A DNA stretch of 64,000 nt from Lachnospiraceae bacterium (lineage in GTDB: Bacteria; Bacillota; Clostridia; Lachnospirales; Lachnospiraceae), in contig JAFXQX010000038.1 of NCBI GenBank assembly GCA_017526745.1, positions 1-64,000 on the forward strand, read 5' to 3'. Both the position numbers and the translations under genes were made by a program. Positions within the stretch are counted from its first letter, which is position 1, and every line of letters starts with the position of its first letter. Shown here piece after piece: positions 55,194-63,820 of the stretch. The notes beneath the pieces are model-generated. The model made no database searches and was not told where the DNA came from. It worked only from the letters and a program-made list of their open reading frames with translations.

Positions 55194-56588
55194 ATGTTTA
55201 AGAGAAAATGGTATGAATGGATGCTGACTGTCGTGTTCTTTGCGATGGTGGCACTGTGTGTTTATCTGAACCTGTCGCCGGATCACAGGGAGAGCTTTAC
55301 GACTATAGCCGTAAACCTTGTACTGTTCGTTATTGTGGCCATAGTATTCCTGGCTGCCGATTTTGGCTGCTTTGCCCCGATGAATTCGATCATCAGGGAT
55401 CTTAAGGCGGCAACGGAAAAGATCCGTTCGGATGCGATGAACGCACATTCATATCTGTGGGAACCTTATCAGACAAGCAATGTTAAGCTGTTTCGGACCG
55501 AGAAGCTGAACCAGCTGTTTACCGATTTTATATTTGAACTTAACCGCGAGGATGATGCCGAGAACGCATATTACCGGCCGAGCATCGATGATTACATCAA
55601 CGAGGATCTTGTTGATTCCGTGATGCACAGGAATGAGCTTAACCAGGTACCCGGAATGCTTACCGGACTCGGTATCCTCGGAACGTTCATAGGACTGTCG
55701 ATCGGCCTGCAGCACTTCAATACATCAGGCTCGACCGAGCAGATGAGCTCAAGCATCGAAGCACTTATGAGCGGTATCAAGGTCGCTTTCCACACGTCCA
55801 TTTTCGGAATGGTCTTCTCACTTACGTTCAACGCGGTATACAAGAGAAAACTGTATGAAGGCGAGAGCGCCGTTTTGGAGTTCTCACATGCCTTCAAGAA
55901 ATATGTCCTTCCCGATACAGAGAACAACGGTATGAACCAGCTGATCTCGCTTCAGGCGGAACAGCTTGAGGCAATGGACAGGATGTATGTCAGGGTTGCC
56001 GAAGAGCTCGGAAAGATCATAGATCCGCAGTTTGACAGACTCAACAAAGCGGTATCCGAGTTCGAGACCATCATGGTAAGGAACGAGACCGAAGCGATTC
56101 GCCAGATCGTTGACACATTTATCACGGAGATGAATTCTTCGCTCGGAAACAGCTTCTATCAGCTGTCCGAATCCGTTAACGAGCAATACAAGTCCCAGAA
56201 AGAGACAGCCGATCTGATGACGGATCTTCTCAAGACAACCGGAAGCAATACGGCAACGCTCCACACGATCAATCATGAGACGGAAAGACTTGTATCAACT
56301 CTTAACAGCTACACCGCAAGTATCCAGACGATCCAGAATGAACTTCAGAAGACCCTTGCCGGGCTGTCCTCGGAAGACAAGTCCGCAAGAGATCTGATCC
56401 TACAGGAAAAGAACATGCTGATCGAACAGGGCAATATCATCAACGAATTCAGACAGGCGATCTCAGAGATCGGCAAATATTCAAAAGAAACAAACGAAAA
56501 CGTCAATGAGGCGCTCGAGGAGATCACCAACGGCGTTGACTATATGAGAAAACTGACCGAGAAGAGAACGCTGTCGGGCGGTAAATGA
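55194..56588 (+). CDS. MotA/TolQ/ExbB family proton-channel protein, ZorA-like
   Basis: A 464-residue membrane protein. Helices lie at about 8-26, 36-56, 151-172 and 195-215. The third holds QVPGMLTGLGILGTFIGLSIG (151-171), the channel signature of MotA/TolQ/ExbB and of ZorA. The cytoplasmic part after TM4 is a long predicted coiled coil (about 230-460), as in ZorA, and not the short end of flagellar MotA. It would form the stator ring for the MotB-like partner and be driven by H+ or Na+ flow. It starts after GGGAGG and overlaps the next gene by four bases. Confidence 0.85.
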   Translation: MFKRKWYEWMLTVVFFAMVALCVYLNLSPDHRESFTTIAVNLVLFVIVAIVFLAADFGCFAPMNSIIRDLKAATEKIRSDAMNAHSYLWEPYQTSNVKLFRTEKLNQLFTDFIFELNREDDAENAYYRPSIDDYINEDLVDSVMHRNELNQVPGMLTGLGILGTFIGLSIGLQHFNTSGSTEQMSSSIEALMSGIKVAFHTSIFGMVFSLTFNAVYKRKLYEGESAVLEFSHAFKKYVLPDTENNGMNQLISLQAEQLEAMDRMYVRVAEELGKIIDPQFDRLNKAVSEFETIMVRNETEAIRQIVDTFITEMNSSLGNSFYQLSESVNEQYKSQKETADLMTDLLKTTGSNTATLHTINHETERLVSTLNSYTASIQTIQNELQKTLAGLSSEDKSARDLILQEKNMLIEQGNIINEFRQAISEIGKYSKETNENVNEALEEITNGVDYMRKLTEKRTLSGGK

Positions 56589-57505
56589 TCATGAGAAGAA
56601 GACCACCCCGCAAAAGGGACGAGGAAACCACATACTGGCTCTCCTATTCGGATATGATGGCAGGACTGCTCCTGTGCTTCGTGCTCATTATTTCGTTTAC
56701 GGTCCTGCGATCCAAGGTACTGTATGATCAGAAGCAGGATGAGCTTGCCGGCAAGGAACAGGAACTGATCATTCAGTCCGAGGAGCTCGAAAACGAGAGA
56801 CTGACCATAGACGAGCAGGGCAAAAAGCTTAATGCCCAGGAGCTCAAGCTGTCTGAGCAGGAGGGAGAACTCCTGGCCCAGCGCCAAAAGCTTGAAGAGC
56901 AGTCCCAGCTTCTTAAGGATCTTGAAAAGCTCATGGGAGAACAGCAGGCGAAGCTTGATAACATCATCGGTATCAGGAGCGAGCTTATCGAGGCACTTCG
57001 GAATGAGTTCGAGCATTCATCGCTGTCGATCGCCGTTGATGAGAAGACCGGCGCGATCACCATGGATTCAAACATTCTGTTTGAATACAACCGGTCCGTA
57101 TTAAAATCAGGCGGTAAGGATTTTCTCGGGGAGTTCATGCCCAGATATCTCAAGATACTGCTCAGCCCCAAATACAGGAATTATATCTCGGAAATAGTCA
57201 TAGAAGGGCACACGGATACGGACGGTACGTATCTGTCAAACCTTGAACTGTCCCAGCAGCGTGCATATTCCGTTGCAAACTACTGTACGAATCCGAACAG
57301 CGATTTTCTGTCCGATGATGAGAAGGAAGAACTTGAAAAGGTTCTGTCCACCGTCGGAAAATCATTCAGTGAACCTGTCCTTGCAAAGGACGGATCAGTT
57401 GATGCGACCGCATCAAGAAGGGTTGAGATACTGTTCAGACTTCGTGACGAAGAGATGATCCGGGAGATGATGGAGATCCTTAACGAAACATCAGGAGGGC
57501 GATGA
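56585..57505 (+). CDS. MotB/OmpA family protein, ZorB-like
   Basis: A 306-residue protein. A short basic N terminus and YWLSYSDMMAGLLLCFVLII (17-36) place Asp23 at the ion-binding position of MotB. A long coiled coil (about 50-135) precedes an OmpA-type peptidoglycan-binding domain (about 150-300) with EGHTDTDGTYLSNLELSQQRA and ATASRRVEILF. It would anchor the MotA-like ring to the cell wall. No flagellar gene or Zorya effector is near. The start overlaps the stop of the MotA-like gene (ATGA). Confidence 0.85.
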   Translation: MIMRRRPPRKRDEETTYWLSYSDMMAGLLLCFVLIISFTVLRSKVLYDQKQDELAGKEQELIIQSEELENERLTIDEQGKKLNAQELKLSEQEGELLAQRQKLEEQSQLLKDLEKLMGEQQAKLDNIIGIRSELIEALRNEFEHSSLSIAVDEKTGAITMDSNILFEYNRSVLKSGGKDFLGEFMPRYLKILLSPKYRNYISEIVIEGHTDTDGTYLSNLELSQQRAYSVANYCTNPNSDFLSDDEKEELEKVLSTVGKSFSEPVLAKDGSVDATASRRVEILFRLRDEEMIREMMEILNETSGGR

Positions 57506-58524
57506 TGCAGAAAGCTTTATTCATTGGCGGGACCGGGACGATATCAATGGCCATAACAAGGGCCGTGGCCGGGGATCCCGAATGGGAACTGTTCCTTATA
57601 AACAGGGGTTCGAGAAGTGACGAAGTTCCGGAAAATGTGAACATCATCAATGCTGATATGGAAGATGCCGATGCCGTTGAAGAACTGCTTGACGGTATGC
57701 GGTTTGACTGCGTCTGTGACTTCATAGGGTTTACTCCCGATCAGGTCGAGCGTGACTACAGACTGTTTCGCGGAAGATGCTCCCAGTATATGTATATAAG
57801 TTCCGCATCGGCCTACAACAAGCCTTGCAGGAACCATATCATAACCGAAGGGACCGCACTTGCCAATCCGTTCTGGGAATACTCCAGGAATAAGATATAC
57901 TGCGAAAGCTTTCTGATGGACAAGTATGAGAAGGAGGGATTTCCGGTAACGATCATCCGCCCCAGCCATACTTATGATGAGAGAAGCATCCCGCTCGGCG
58001 TTCACGGGAAATGCGGAAGTTGGCAGGTAATAAAGAGGATGCTCTCCGGCAAGCCCGTCATAGTTCAGGGCGACGGTACGTCGCTGTGGACAATGACGTT
58101 TAATGAAGATTTTGCAAAGGGATTTACCGGGCTTATGGGAAATCCTCATGCCATAGGCGAGAGCTTTCAGATAACCAGTGACGAGACCCTTACATGGAAT
58201 CAGATATATGAAGCGATAGCGGATGCCCTCGGCGTTGATTTTATCCCCTATTATGTTTCATCGGAATTCCTTGCGTCGGTAAGCGATTACGACTATTACG
58301 GATCGCTTCTGGGCGATAAGGCCAATTCGGTCATCTTTGATAATACGAAGATCAAACAGGCGGTGCCCGGGTTTAAATGCACCGTGAGATTCGATCAGGG
58401 CGTAAGACGGGCAATAGATTACTGTCTGTCACATCCCGAGTGCCAGATTGCGGATCCTGAGTTTGATGAATTCTGCGACCGTGTGATCGATGCGCTTGAG
58501 GAAGCAAAAGACAGGCTAAGATAA
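57502..58524 (+). CDS. NAD-dependent epimerase/dehydratase (extended SDR)
   Basis: A 340-residue Rossmann protein beginning KALFIGGTGTISMAITRAV, the GGTGTIS cofactor loop, with the catalytic Tyr/Lys probably in YISSASAYNK or WEYSRNKIYCE (near 104 and 130) and RPSHTYDERS. It resembles the chloroplast-type CSP41/isoflavone-reductase-like extended SDRs, whose substrates are nucleotide sugars or unknown. It overlaps the ZorB-like gene by four bases and is last in that operon; a glycan-linked function is inference. The second ATG at 57505 could also be used. Confidence 0.8.
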   Translation: MMQKALFIGGTGTISMAITRAVAGDPEWELFLINRGSRSDEVPENVNIINADMEDADAVEELLDGMRFDCVCDFIGFTPDQVERDYRLFRGRCSQYMYISSASAYNKPCRNHIITEGTALANPFWEYSRNKIYCESFLMDKYEKEGFPVTIIRPSHTYDERSIPLGVHGKCGSWQVIKRMLSGKPVIVQGDGTSLWTMTFNEDFAKGFTGLMGNPHAIGESFQITSDETLTWNQIYEAIADALGVDFIPYYVSSEFLASVSDYDYYGSLLGDKANSVIFDNTKIKQAVPGFKCTVRFDQGVRRAIDYCLSHPECQIADPEFDEFCDRVIDALEEAKDRLR

Positions 58525-58537
58525 GATCAAGAAAATA

Positions 58538-58611
58538 TCGGGGCGACAGGATTTGAACCTGCGACCTCAGCGTCCCGAACGCTGCGCTCTACCAAACTGA
58601 GCCACGCCCCG
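58538..58611 (-). tRNA. tRNA-Pro(CGG)
   Basis: A 74-nt cloverleaf on the minus strand with acceptor CGGGGCG, D arm GCTCAGTTTGGTAGAGC, anticodon loop TTCGGGA (anticodon CGG) and T arm CAGGTTCAAATCCTG. It lies 45 bases downstream of tRNA-Lys, sharing its promoter. CCA is not encoded. Confidence 0.95.
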
Positions 58612-58656
58612 AAATTAAAACCCCAATTCCGCATAAGAGCAAAACTGAGGCCTTAG

Positions 58657-58729
58657 TGCGCGATCAGGGGCTCGAACCCTGGACACCCTGATTAAGAGTC
58701 AGGTGCTCTACCAACTGAGCTAAGCGCGC
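58657..58729 (-). tRNA. tRNA-Lys(CUU)
   Basis: A 73-nt cloverleaf on the minus strand, D arm GCTCAGTTGGTAGAGC, anticodon loop CTCTTAA (anticodon CTT), T arm CAGGGTTCGAGCCCCTG. The acceptor pairs except for a C.U mismatch at pair 6. It is the first of a two-tRNA unit. Confidence 0.94.
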
Positions 58730-58752
58730 ATCCTATTTGTAACGCAAGTGCT

Positions 58753-58781
58753 ATTATATTATAACGGCTTTTCTTTTGCAA
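58753..58781 (-). promoter_or_regulatory. Promoter of tRNA-Lys/tRNA-Pro
   Basis: On the minus strand TTGCAA (58776-58781), a 17-base spacer and TATAAT (58753-58758), about 24 bases before tRNA-Lys. It overlaps the leader of the divergent tatD gene. Confidence 0.7.
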
Positions 58782-58788
58782 GGTTTTT

Positions 58789-59565
58789 TTGACAGATCCT
58801 ATGATTTATGAAACCCACACACATTTTGATGATGCCTCATTCGACCCTGACAGGGAGGAAGCCATAGAAAAAGCGGTCTCTTCCGGGGTGAAGAGATTTA
58901 TTAATGTTGCGTCCTCCATGTCAACAAGCAGATCTTCCGTGGCACTGGCGGAAAAATATCCTTATTTTCTGGCTTCCGTAGGAGTTCATCCCGAGGAATG
59001 CGCAGATCTTTCGGAAAGCGACATGGATATTCTTGCCGGGTATGCAAAAAATGAAAATGTATCAGCCATAGGGGAGATAGGGCTTGATTATTACTGGGAT
59101 GAGCCGGACCGCGATATTCAGAAGAAATGGTTTAGAAGACAGATAGAACTGGCGCGGGATGTCAATCTTCCCCTAATCATACATTCAAGAGATGCGGCAG
59201 CTGATACATATGACATACTTGCGGCAGGGAAGGCCGAAGAGGTCGGCGGGATCATGCACTGCTATTCGTACAGCAGCCAAATGGCGGATAAGTTCATCGA
59301 TCTCGGCTTTTATATCGGGGTAGGAGGCGTGGTAACGTTTAAGAACGGAAAAAAACTCAGGGAAGTCGTTGAGCATGTTCCGCTGGACCGTATCGTTGTT
59401 GAGACGGATTCTCCCTATATGGCACCTGTCCCAAACCGCGGGAAGCGCAATTCATCGGAGTATCTTCCGTATATTATAGAAGCGATAGCCGGGATAAAGG
59501 GACTGCCGCCGGAAGAAGTGGAAACCGTCACATATAACAATGCCGTTAAACTGTTCGGAAAGTAG
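58789..59565 (+). CDS. tatD: TatD family metal-dependent deoxyribonuclease
   Basis: A 258-residue TIM-barrel hydrolase. Metal ligands are in ETHTHFDD near the N terminus, IGEIGLDYYWD near 95, a HSRDA histidine near 130, HCYSYS near 155 and ETDSPYMAP near 205. The family acts as a 3'-5' exonuclease or DNase. I use the TTG at 58789 because AAGG lies five bases before it; the ATG at 58801 (MIYETH) has no ribosome site but is a typical family start. It precedes rsmA as in many Firmicutes. Confidence 0.92.
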   Translation: MTDPMIYETHTHFDDASFDPDREEAIEKAVSSGVKRFINVASSMSTSRSSVALAEKYPYFLASVGVHPEECADLSESDMDILAGYAKNENVSAIGEIGLDYYWDEPDRDIQKKWFRRQIELARDVNLPLIIHSRDAAADTYDILAAGKAEEVGGIMHCYSYSSQMADKFIDLGFYIGVGGVVTFKNGKKLREVVEHVPLDRIVVETDSPYMAPVPNRGKRNSSEYLPYIIEAIAGIKGLPPEEVETVTYNNAVKLFGK

Positions 59566-59581
59566 AAAGAATAAAGCAAAT

Positions 59582-60439
59582 ATGCCAGAACTTGCCAACG
59601 CCAGAGATACGGCGGAAATTATAAGAAAATACGGGTTTTCTGTACAAAAGAGGTTCGGACAGAACTTTCTTATCGATGAGCATGTTCTCGATAAGATAAT
59701 CGATGCCGCACAGATCGACAAAAGTGACGGGGTGATCGAGATAGGTCCGGGACTGGGCACCATGACCAGAAGACTTGGCGAACTTGCCGGAAAGGTTGTT
59801 GCCATCGAGATCGACAGACAGCTGATCCCGATACTGTCGGACACTCTTTCTGACTGCGATAACGTTAAGGTGATAAATGCGGACGTCATGAAGACGGACC
59901 TTAAACTGCTTATAGACGAAGAATTCGGTGATATGCCGGTAAAGGTCGTGGCGAATCTCCCGTATTATATAACCACCCCTATAGTGATGAACCTTCTGGA
60001 AGGAAGGCTTGCGATAGATAGCATAACGATAATGATCCAGAAAGAGGTTGCCGAGAGGATGCGCGCTCTTCCCGGATCAAAAGATTACGGTGCTTTGTCA
60101 CTTGCGGTGGGGTATTATGCCGATGCATACATTGCCGCCAATGTTCCGCCGAACTGTTTCATGCCCCGGCCCAAGGTGGGATCATGCGTGATAAGGCTTA
60201 CCGTTCTTAAGAACCCACCGGTATCCGTCAGGGATGAAAAGCAGATGTTTGCCCTGATCCGCGGTGCGTTTAATCAGCGCAGAAAGACGCTGGTCAACGC
60301 CGTCTCAAACTACGAGGGACTGTCGTTTAATAAAGACGAGATCGAAGAGGCCCTAAAAGAGTTGGACCTTTCTCCTTCGATAAGGGGAGAAGCGCTTGAT
60401 TTACGGCAGTTTGCGGCCCTTTCCGATGTTTTGACATAG
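59582..60439 (+). CDS. rsmA: 16S rRNA (adenine1518/1519-N6)-dimethyltransferase
   Basis: A 285-residue KsgA/RsmA. Motifs are QKRFGQNFLID near residue 23, EIGPGLGTMTRRL (SAM binding), ADVMKTD, NLPYYITTPI (catalytic NLPY) and the C-terminal FNQRRKTL. It dimethylates A1518 and A1519 of 16S rRNA. The start at 59582 (MPELANARD) is preferred over an upstream in-frame start at 59540 within tatD. Confidence 0.96.
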   Translation: MPELANARDTAEIIRKYGFSVQKRFGQNFLIDEHVLDKIIDAAQIDKSDGVIEIGPGLGTMTRRLGELAGKVVAIEIDRQLIPILSDTLSDCDNVKVINADVMKTDLKLLIDEEFGDMPVKVVANLPYYITTPIVMNLLEGRLAIDSITIMIQKEVAERMRALPGSKDYGALSLAVGYYADAYIAANVPPNCFMPRPKVGSCVIRLTVLKNPPVSVRDEKQMFALIRGAFNQRRKTLVNAVSNYEGLSFNKDEIEEALKELDLSPSIRGEALDLRQFAALSDVLT

Positions 60440-60459
60440 CACATCACCTATGGTAAAAT
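60431..60459 (+). promoter_or_regulatory. Promoter of the 1094-residue protein gene
   Basis: TTGACA (60431-60436), a 17-base spacer and TAAAAT (60454-60459) with TGG before it (extended -10). The -35 box lies against the rsmA stop codon. The leader is about 36 bases with a GGGAG site. Confidence 0.8.
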
Positions 60460-60501
60460 ATCGAAGATAATGGGCAGGAAATGCCCTAGGGAGTATCTGT
60501 T

Positions 60502-63500
60502 TTGGACAAGTACGAATATCAGGTCTGTGCAGACCAGATAAAATCACTTATAAAAGAACACCGCTTCCAGGAAGCGATGGATATAGCTGACACAATAGAC
60601 TGGAGAAGAGTAAAAAGCTTCTCTATGCTCTGTACCGTCAGCGAGATCTATAAGGTGACAAAACATTACTCAGAGGCCAGAGACATTCTTCTTCTGGCCT
60701 ATGAAAGGTATCCCGACAGGGCAAATGTAGTCTATGCGCTCTGCGAACTTGCCATTAAGCTCGATGAGATTTCCGAAGCGATCGAGTATTATCGGGAATA
60801 CGTTCATTTAAAACCCCACGATACAAACAGATATGTACTTTTGTACAAGATATATGATGCCCAGGATGTACCCCTTGAAGAGAAGATATCGCTTCTTGAG
60901 GAGTTCAAACGAGCCGAGTACACCGAGAAATGGGCATACGAGCTTGCGCTTTTATATCACAAGGACGGCCAGGAGACCAAGTGCGTGGAAACATGTGATG
61001 AGCTTGCACTCTGGTTTGGCGAGGGCCCTTATGTCCGCAAGGCACTTGAGCTTAAGATGCAGCATTCGCCGCTCACCAAAGAGCAGCAGCAGAAATATGA
61101 CGGAGTCTATGATGCTCCCAAGACCCCGACCGGAGAGACCGAAGAAACGGTTCATATTTATGAGACCCAGTCAATGCCGGTGTACTCAAAAGGGGTCAGC
61201 CCTTATGAGACATCTCCCATGGGTGCGGATAAGGATTCATTGCTCGGCTCCGTAAGATCGGAAGCATCCGGAGAACCCATGCCTGCTAGGACGGCACCCG
61301 GCGGGATCGCACAGACTTCCGATATAAAGATAGCACCATATTCAAACGATAAATACTCTACCATGAACCTGCAGGAAGAGCTTGCAAAAAACATGGAAGA
61401 GTTCTATGCCAAAGAGAAGAATGTCGACCCTGTACCATATTACGGTGTCACATCACAGCTGTATGATCCTTCTCAGGAGCAGTTCATGCAGCAGCTCAAT
61501 CAGGCCGGGCCCGTTCAGCAGCCTGTATATGAACAACCTGTATATGAACAGCCGGCATACGAGCAGCCGTCTTATGAACAGCCGGCATATCAGCCGTCAT
61601 ATCAACAGCCGTATCAGCAACCGTATCAACAGCAGGAATACTATCAGCAGCAGGCTTACCAGCAGCCGTATCAGCAGCAGCCTTACGGACAGGATATGTA
61701 TGCCCAAAGCGCATATGAGCCTGTGCAGCAGCCCATGCAGCCTGTATATCAGCAGCCTGAACCTCAGCCGGTACAGCCGGTTCAGCCCATACAGCCTGAA
61801 CCTCAGCCGATACAGCCGGTTCAGCCCATACAGCCTGAATCCCAGCCGGCACAGTCCGTGCAACCCGCTCGGCCCGTACAACCCGCTCAGCCCGTACAAC
61901 CCGTACAACCCGCTCAGCCCGCTCAGCCGGTGGCTGTCGCACCCGAGTCGGAAAATCCTGTCGACGACCAGGTTCCCGGACAGATAGATCTTACCGACTT
62001 CATGAAGGACTGGGAAGAGAAGAAAAAGAACGGGGAACAGCAGCGTAAGCAGCAGATATATAACCGTACCAAAGAACAGACCCAGGATATAATGTCACAG
62101 CTTGTAGGTGTCATCCCCGGGATCGACAGTATCACCGAACCCGAACCTTCGCCCGCGCCGGCCGAAGAACCTTCCAAACCCGAAGAGAGCAAGGTTGTCG
62201 AAGAGGTTCTTAAAGATGATAAAAAGGGTGTTGTAACACGTACAACGATCCCTTCACCCGTATTTGAAAGGGAAGAAGTTAAAAGAACCGAATCCGGTGC
62301 CAGGATCAACGGTCCTGTAAAGGCATCCATAACTGGAACCATTCCTGACATTCTTCCCGATGCCGAACTGCCTCTTAAGGGTGATGTTCTTCCTTCGGGC
62401 AGAAAGCTCACTCTCGATGAAGAGTACGGCGGAAACATCGCACAGATCAGAAAAGAGGATGTGGAACTCGTAAAAAGGCTTACCGGAGAGCTCCCGGAGG
62501 CCGAGGCAGAGCCAGAACCCGCTCCCGTCGAAGAAAACGAAGCACAGAGTGAGGATTACGGTGAGGCCGAAGAGATAGAAGAGATTGAACAGCCCGATCT
62601 TCCGGAAGACGACGAAGATGCTGACCATAGCACGGAGCCTGAACCGGAAGCAGAGTCGGAGCCGATACCCGTTATCATTCCGGAGCCGAAAACACCTGCC
62701 GAGCCCGAAACAAAGGAAGCTTCCGAATCAGAGACCGAGGAAGAGGCAGCAAGCGAAGAAGACTCTGACAAAGAAGCCGTGCGCCACGGCCTGACAGCAC
62801 CGATACAGTACCCGTACAGTGTTGATGATCTTGGTGAAGTTGAAGAGCTTGAGACTATCGATCAGCCTGACGATGTTGACGATATGATCAAGACGCGTCC
62901 GATACCCCAGGAAGAGATAGAGGCAAGGATGCGCTATGAAGCCGGCATCGAAGAGGAATACTCCGGCGAAGAAGAGGCCGAGACCAAAAAGGCAAATCAT
63001 CCTTCATGGATGACACTTGAAGAGAATGTTACGAGCCGCAGGGATTTTGACGAATCCGAGATGGCCATATTCGGAAGGTTCGAAGGGATCGAATCATTAA
63101 AAGCACAGATAGTTGATGTCATGGATGACATGAGGATGGAAGCATCCCGCGGAAATGTTATCGTCATGGGTTCCGAGAACTTCGGCAGAAAGAGTCTTGC
63201 CATAGATATTGTAAAGGCGATCCAGTCGATGGATTCCACGTTCTCGGGCAAGGTGGCCAAGATATCCGGTGAAGCTCTCAACAAGAAGAACATTCCGATG
63301 ACGCTCCAGAAACTGGCTAACGGTGCACTCATAGTCGAGAATGCCGGAGGTCTTACCCCGATCACGGTAAATGCCATAACGGAAACTCTTGAGAATGATG
63401 TGGAATCGATACTTGTTGTGTTTGAAGGCGAAAAGGATTCCCTCGAGCCGCTCCTTAACGGTTGCAGTGAGACCAAGAGCGTCTTTAACGCAAGGATCAC

Positions 63501-63786
63501 GATAGATGATTTTTCCAATTCCGATCTTGTGGCATATGCAAAGGGTTATGCAAGAGAGCTTGAATACAGCATAGATGATATGGGAACGCTCGCACTTTAT
63601 AACAAGATCGGCGATATGCAGACGATAGACCACGTGGTTACCGTGGACGAAGTCATAGAGATGGTGGACAATGCGATAAAGCATGTGGACCGCAAGAATA
63701 TGTCGCACTTTATGGATTTCCTGCTGGCAAAAAGATATGACGATGATGATTACATCGTATTAAGAGAGAAGGATTTTCTTAACTAG
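60502..63786 (+). CDS. Large TPR / disordered / degenerate AAA+-like protein
   Basis: A 1094-residue protein from a TTG start with GGGAG eight bases upstream. Residues about 1-200 are helical TPR-like repeats (ARDILLLAYERYPDRAN and the next repeat). Residues about 200-840 are disordered and contain a Gln/Tyr/Pro-rich YEQP/QPYQQ and QPVQP repeat tract (about 333-477) and acidic Glu/Pro stretches. The C-terminal part (about 850-1060) looks like a AAA+ core but with degenerate sites: MGSENFGRKSLA (about 889) departs from GxxxxGK[ST], and GALIVENAGG lacks the acidic pair of Walker B. No signal peptide or membrane helix. I do not recognise a function. It has its own promoter and lies 34 bases before glgB. 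Confidence 0.75.
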   Translation: MDKYEYQVCADQIKSLIKEHRFQEAMDIADTIDWRRVKSFSMLCTVSEIYKVTKHYSEARDILLLAYERYPDRANVVYALCELAIKLDEISEAIEYYREYVHLKPHDTNRYVLLYKIYDAQDVPLEEKISLLEEFKRAEYTEKWAYELALLYHKDGQETKCVETCDELALWFGEGPYVRKALELKMQHSPLTKEQQQKYDGVYDAPKTPTGETEETVHIYETQSMPVYSKGVSPYETSPMGADKDSLLGSVRSEASGEPMPARTAPGGIAQTSDIKIAPYSNDKYSTMNLQEELAKNMEEFYAKEKNVDPVPYYGVTSQLYDPSQEQFMQQLNQAGPVQQPVYEQPVYEQPAYEQPSYEQPAYQPSYQQPYQQPYQQQEYYQQQAYQQPYQQQPYGQDMYAQSAYEPVQQPMQPVYQQPEPQPVQPVQPIQPEPQPIQPVQPIQPESQPAQSVQPARPVQPAQPVQPVQPAQPAQPVAVAPESENPVDDQVPGQIDLTDFMKDWEEKKKNGEQQRKQQIYNRTKEQTQDIMSQLVGVIPGIDSITEPEPSPAPAEEPSKPEESKVVEEVLKDDKKGVVTRTTIPSPVFEREEVKRTESGARINGPVKASITGTIPDILPDAELPLKGDVLPSGRKLTLDEEYGGNIAQIRKEDVELVKRLTGELPEAEAEPEPAPVEENEAQSEDYGEAEEIEEIEQPDLPEDDEDADHSTEPEPEAESEPIPVIIPEPKTPAEPETKEASESETEEEAASEEDSDKEAVRHGLTAPIQYPYSVDDLGEVEELETIDQPDDVDDMIKTRPIPQEEIEARMRYEAGIEEEYSGEEEAETKKANHPSWMTLEENVTSRRDFDESEMAIFGRFEGIESLKAQIVDVMDDMRMEASRGNVIVMGSENFGRKSLAIDIVKAIQSMDSTFSGKVAKISGEALNKKNIPMTLQKLANGALIVENAGGLTPITVNAITETLENDVESILVVFEGEKDSLEPLLNGCSETKSVFNARITIDDFSNSDLVAYAKGYARELEYSIDDMGTLALYNKIGDMQTIDHVVTVDEVIEMVDNAIKHVDRKNMSHFMDFLLAKRYDDDDYIVLREKDFLN

Positions 63787-63820
63787 GCAGGACATTACAG
63801 GAAGATAAAGGGGGATACAG

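Noticed and set aside
55194..58524. Complete Zorya anti-phage system
   Set aside because: ZorA- and ZorB-like genes are present but no ZorC, ZorD helicase/nuclease or ZorE HNH gene lies on either side. The following gene is an SDR and then tRNAs.
61500..61930. CRISPR-like repeat array
   Set aside because: The repeats are short, irregular and in frame with the QPVQP/YEQP coding tract; no spacer pattern or cas genes.
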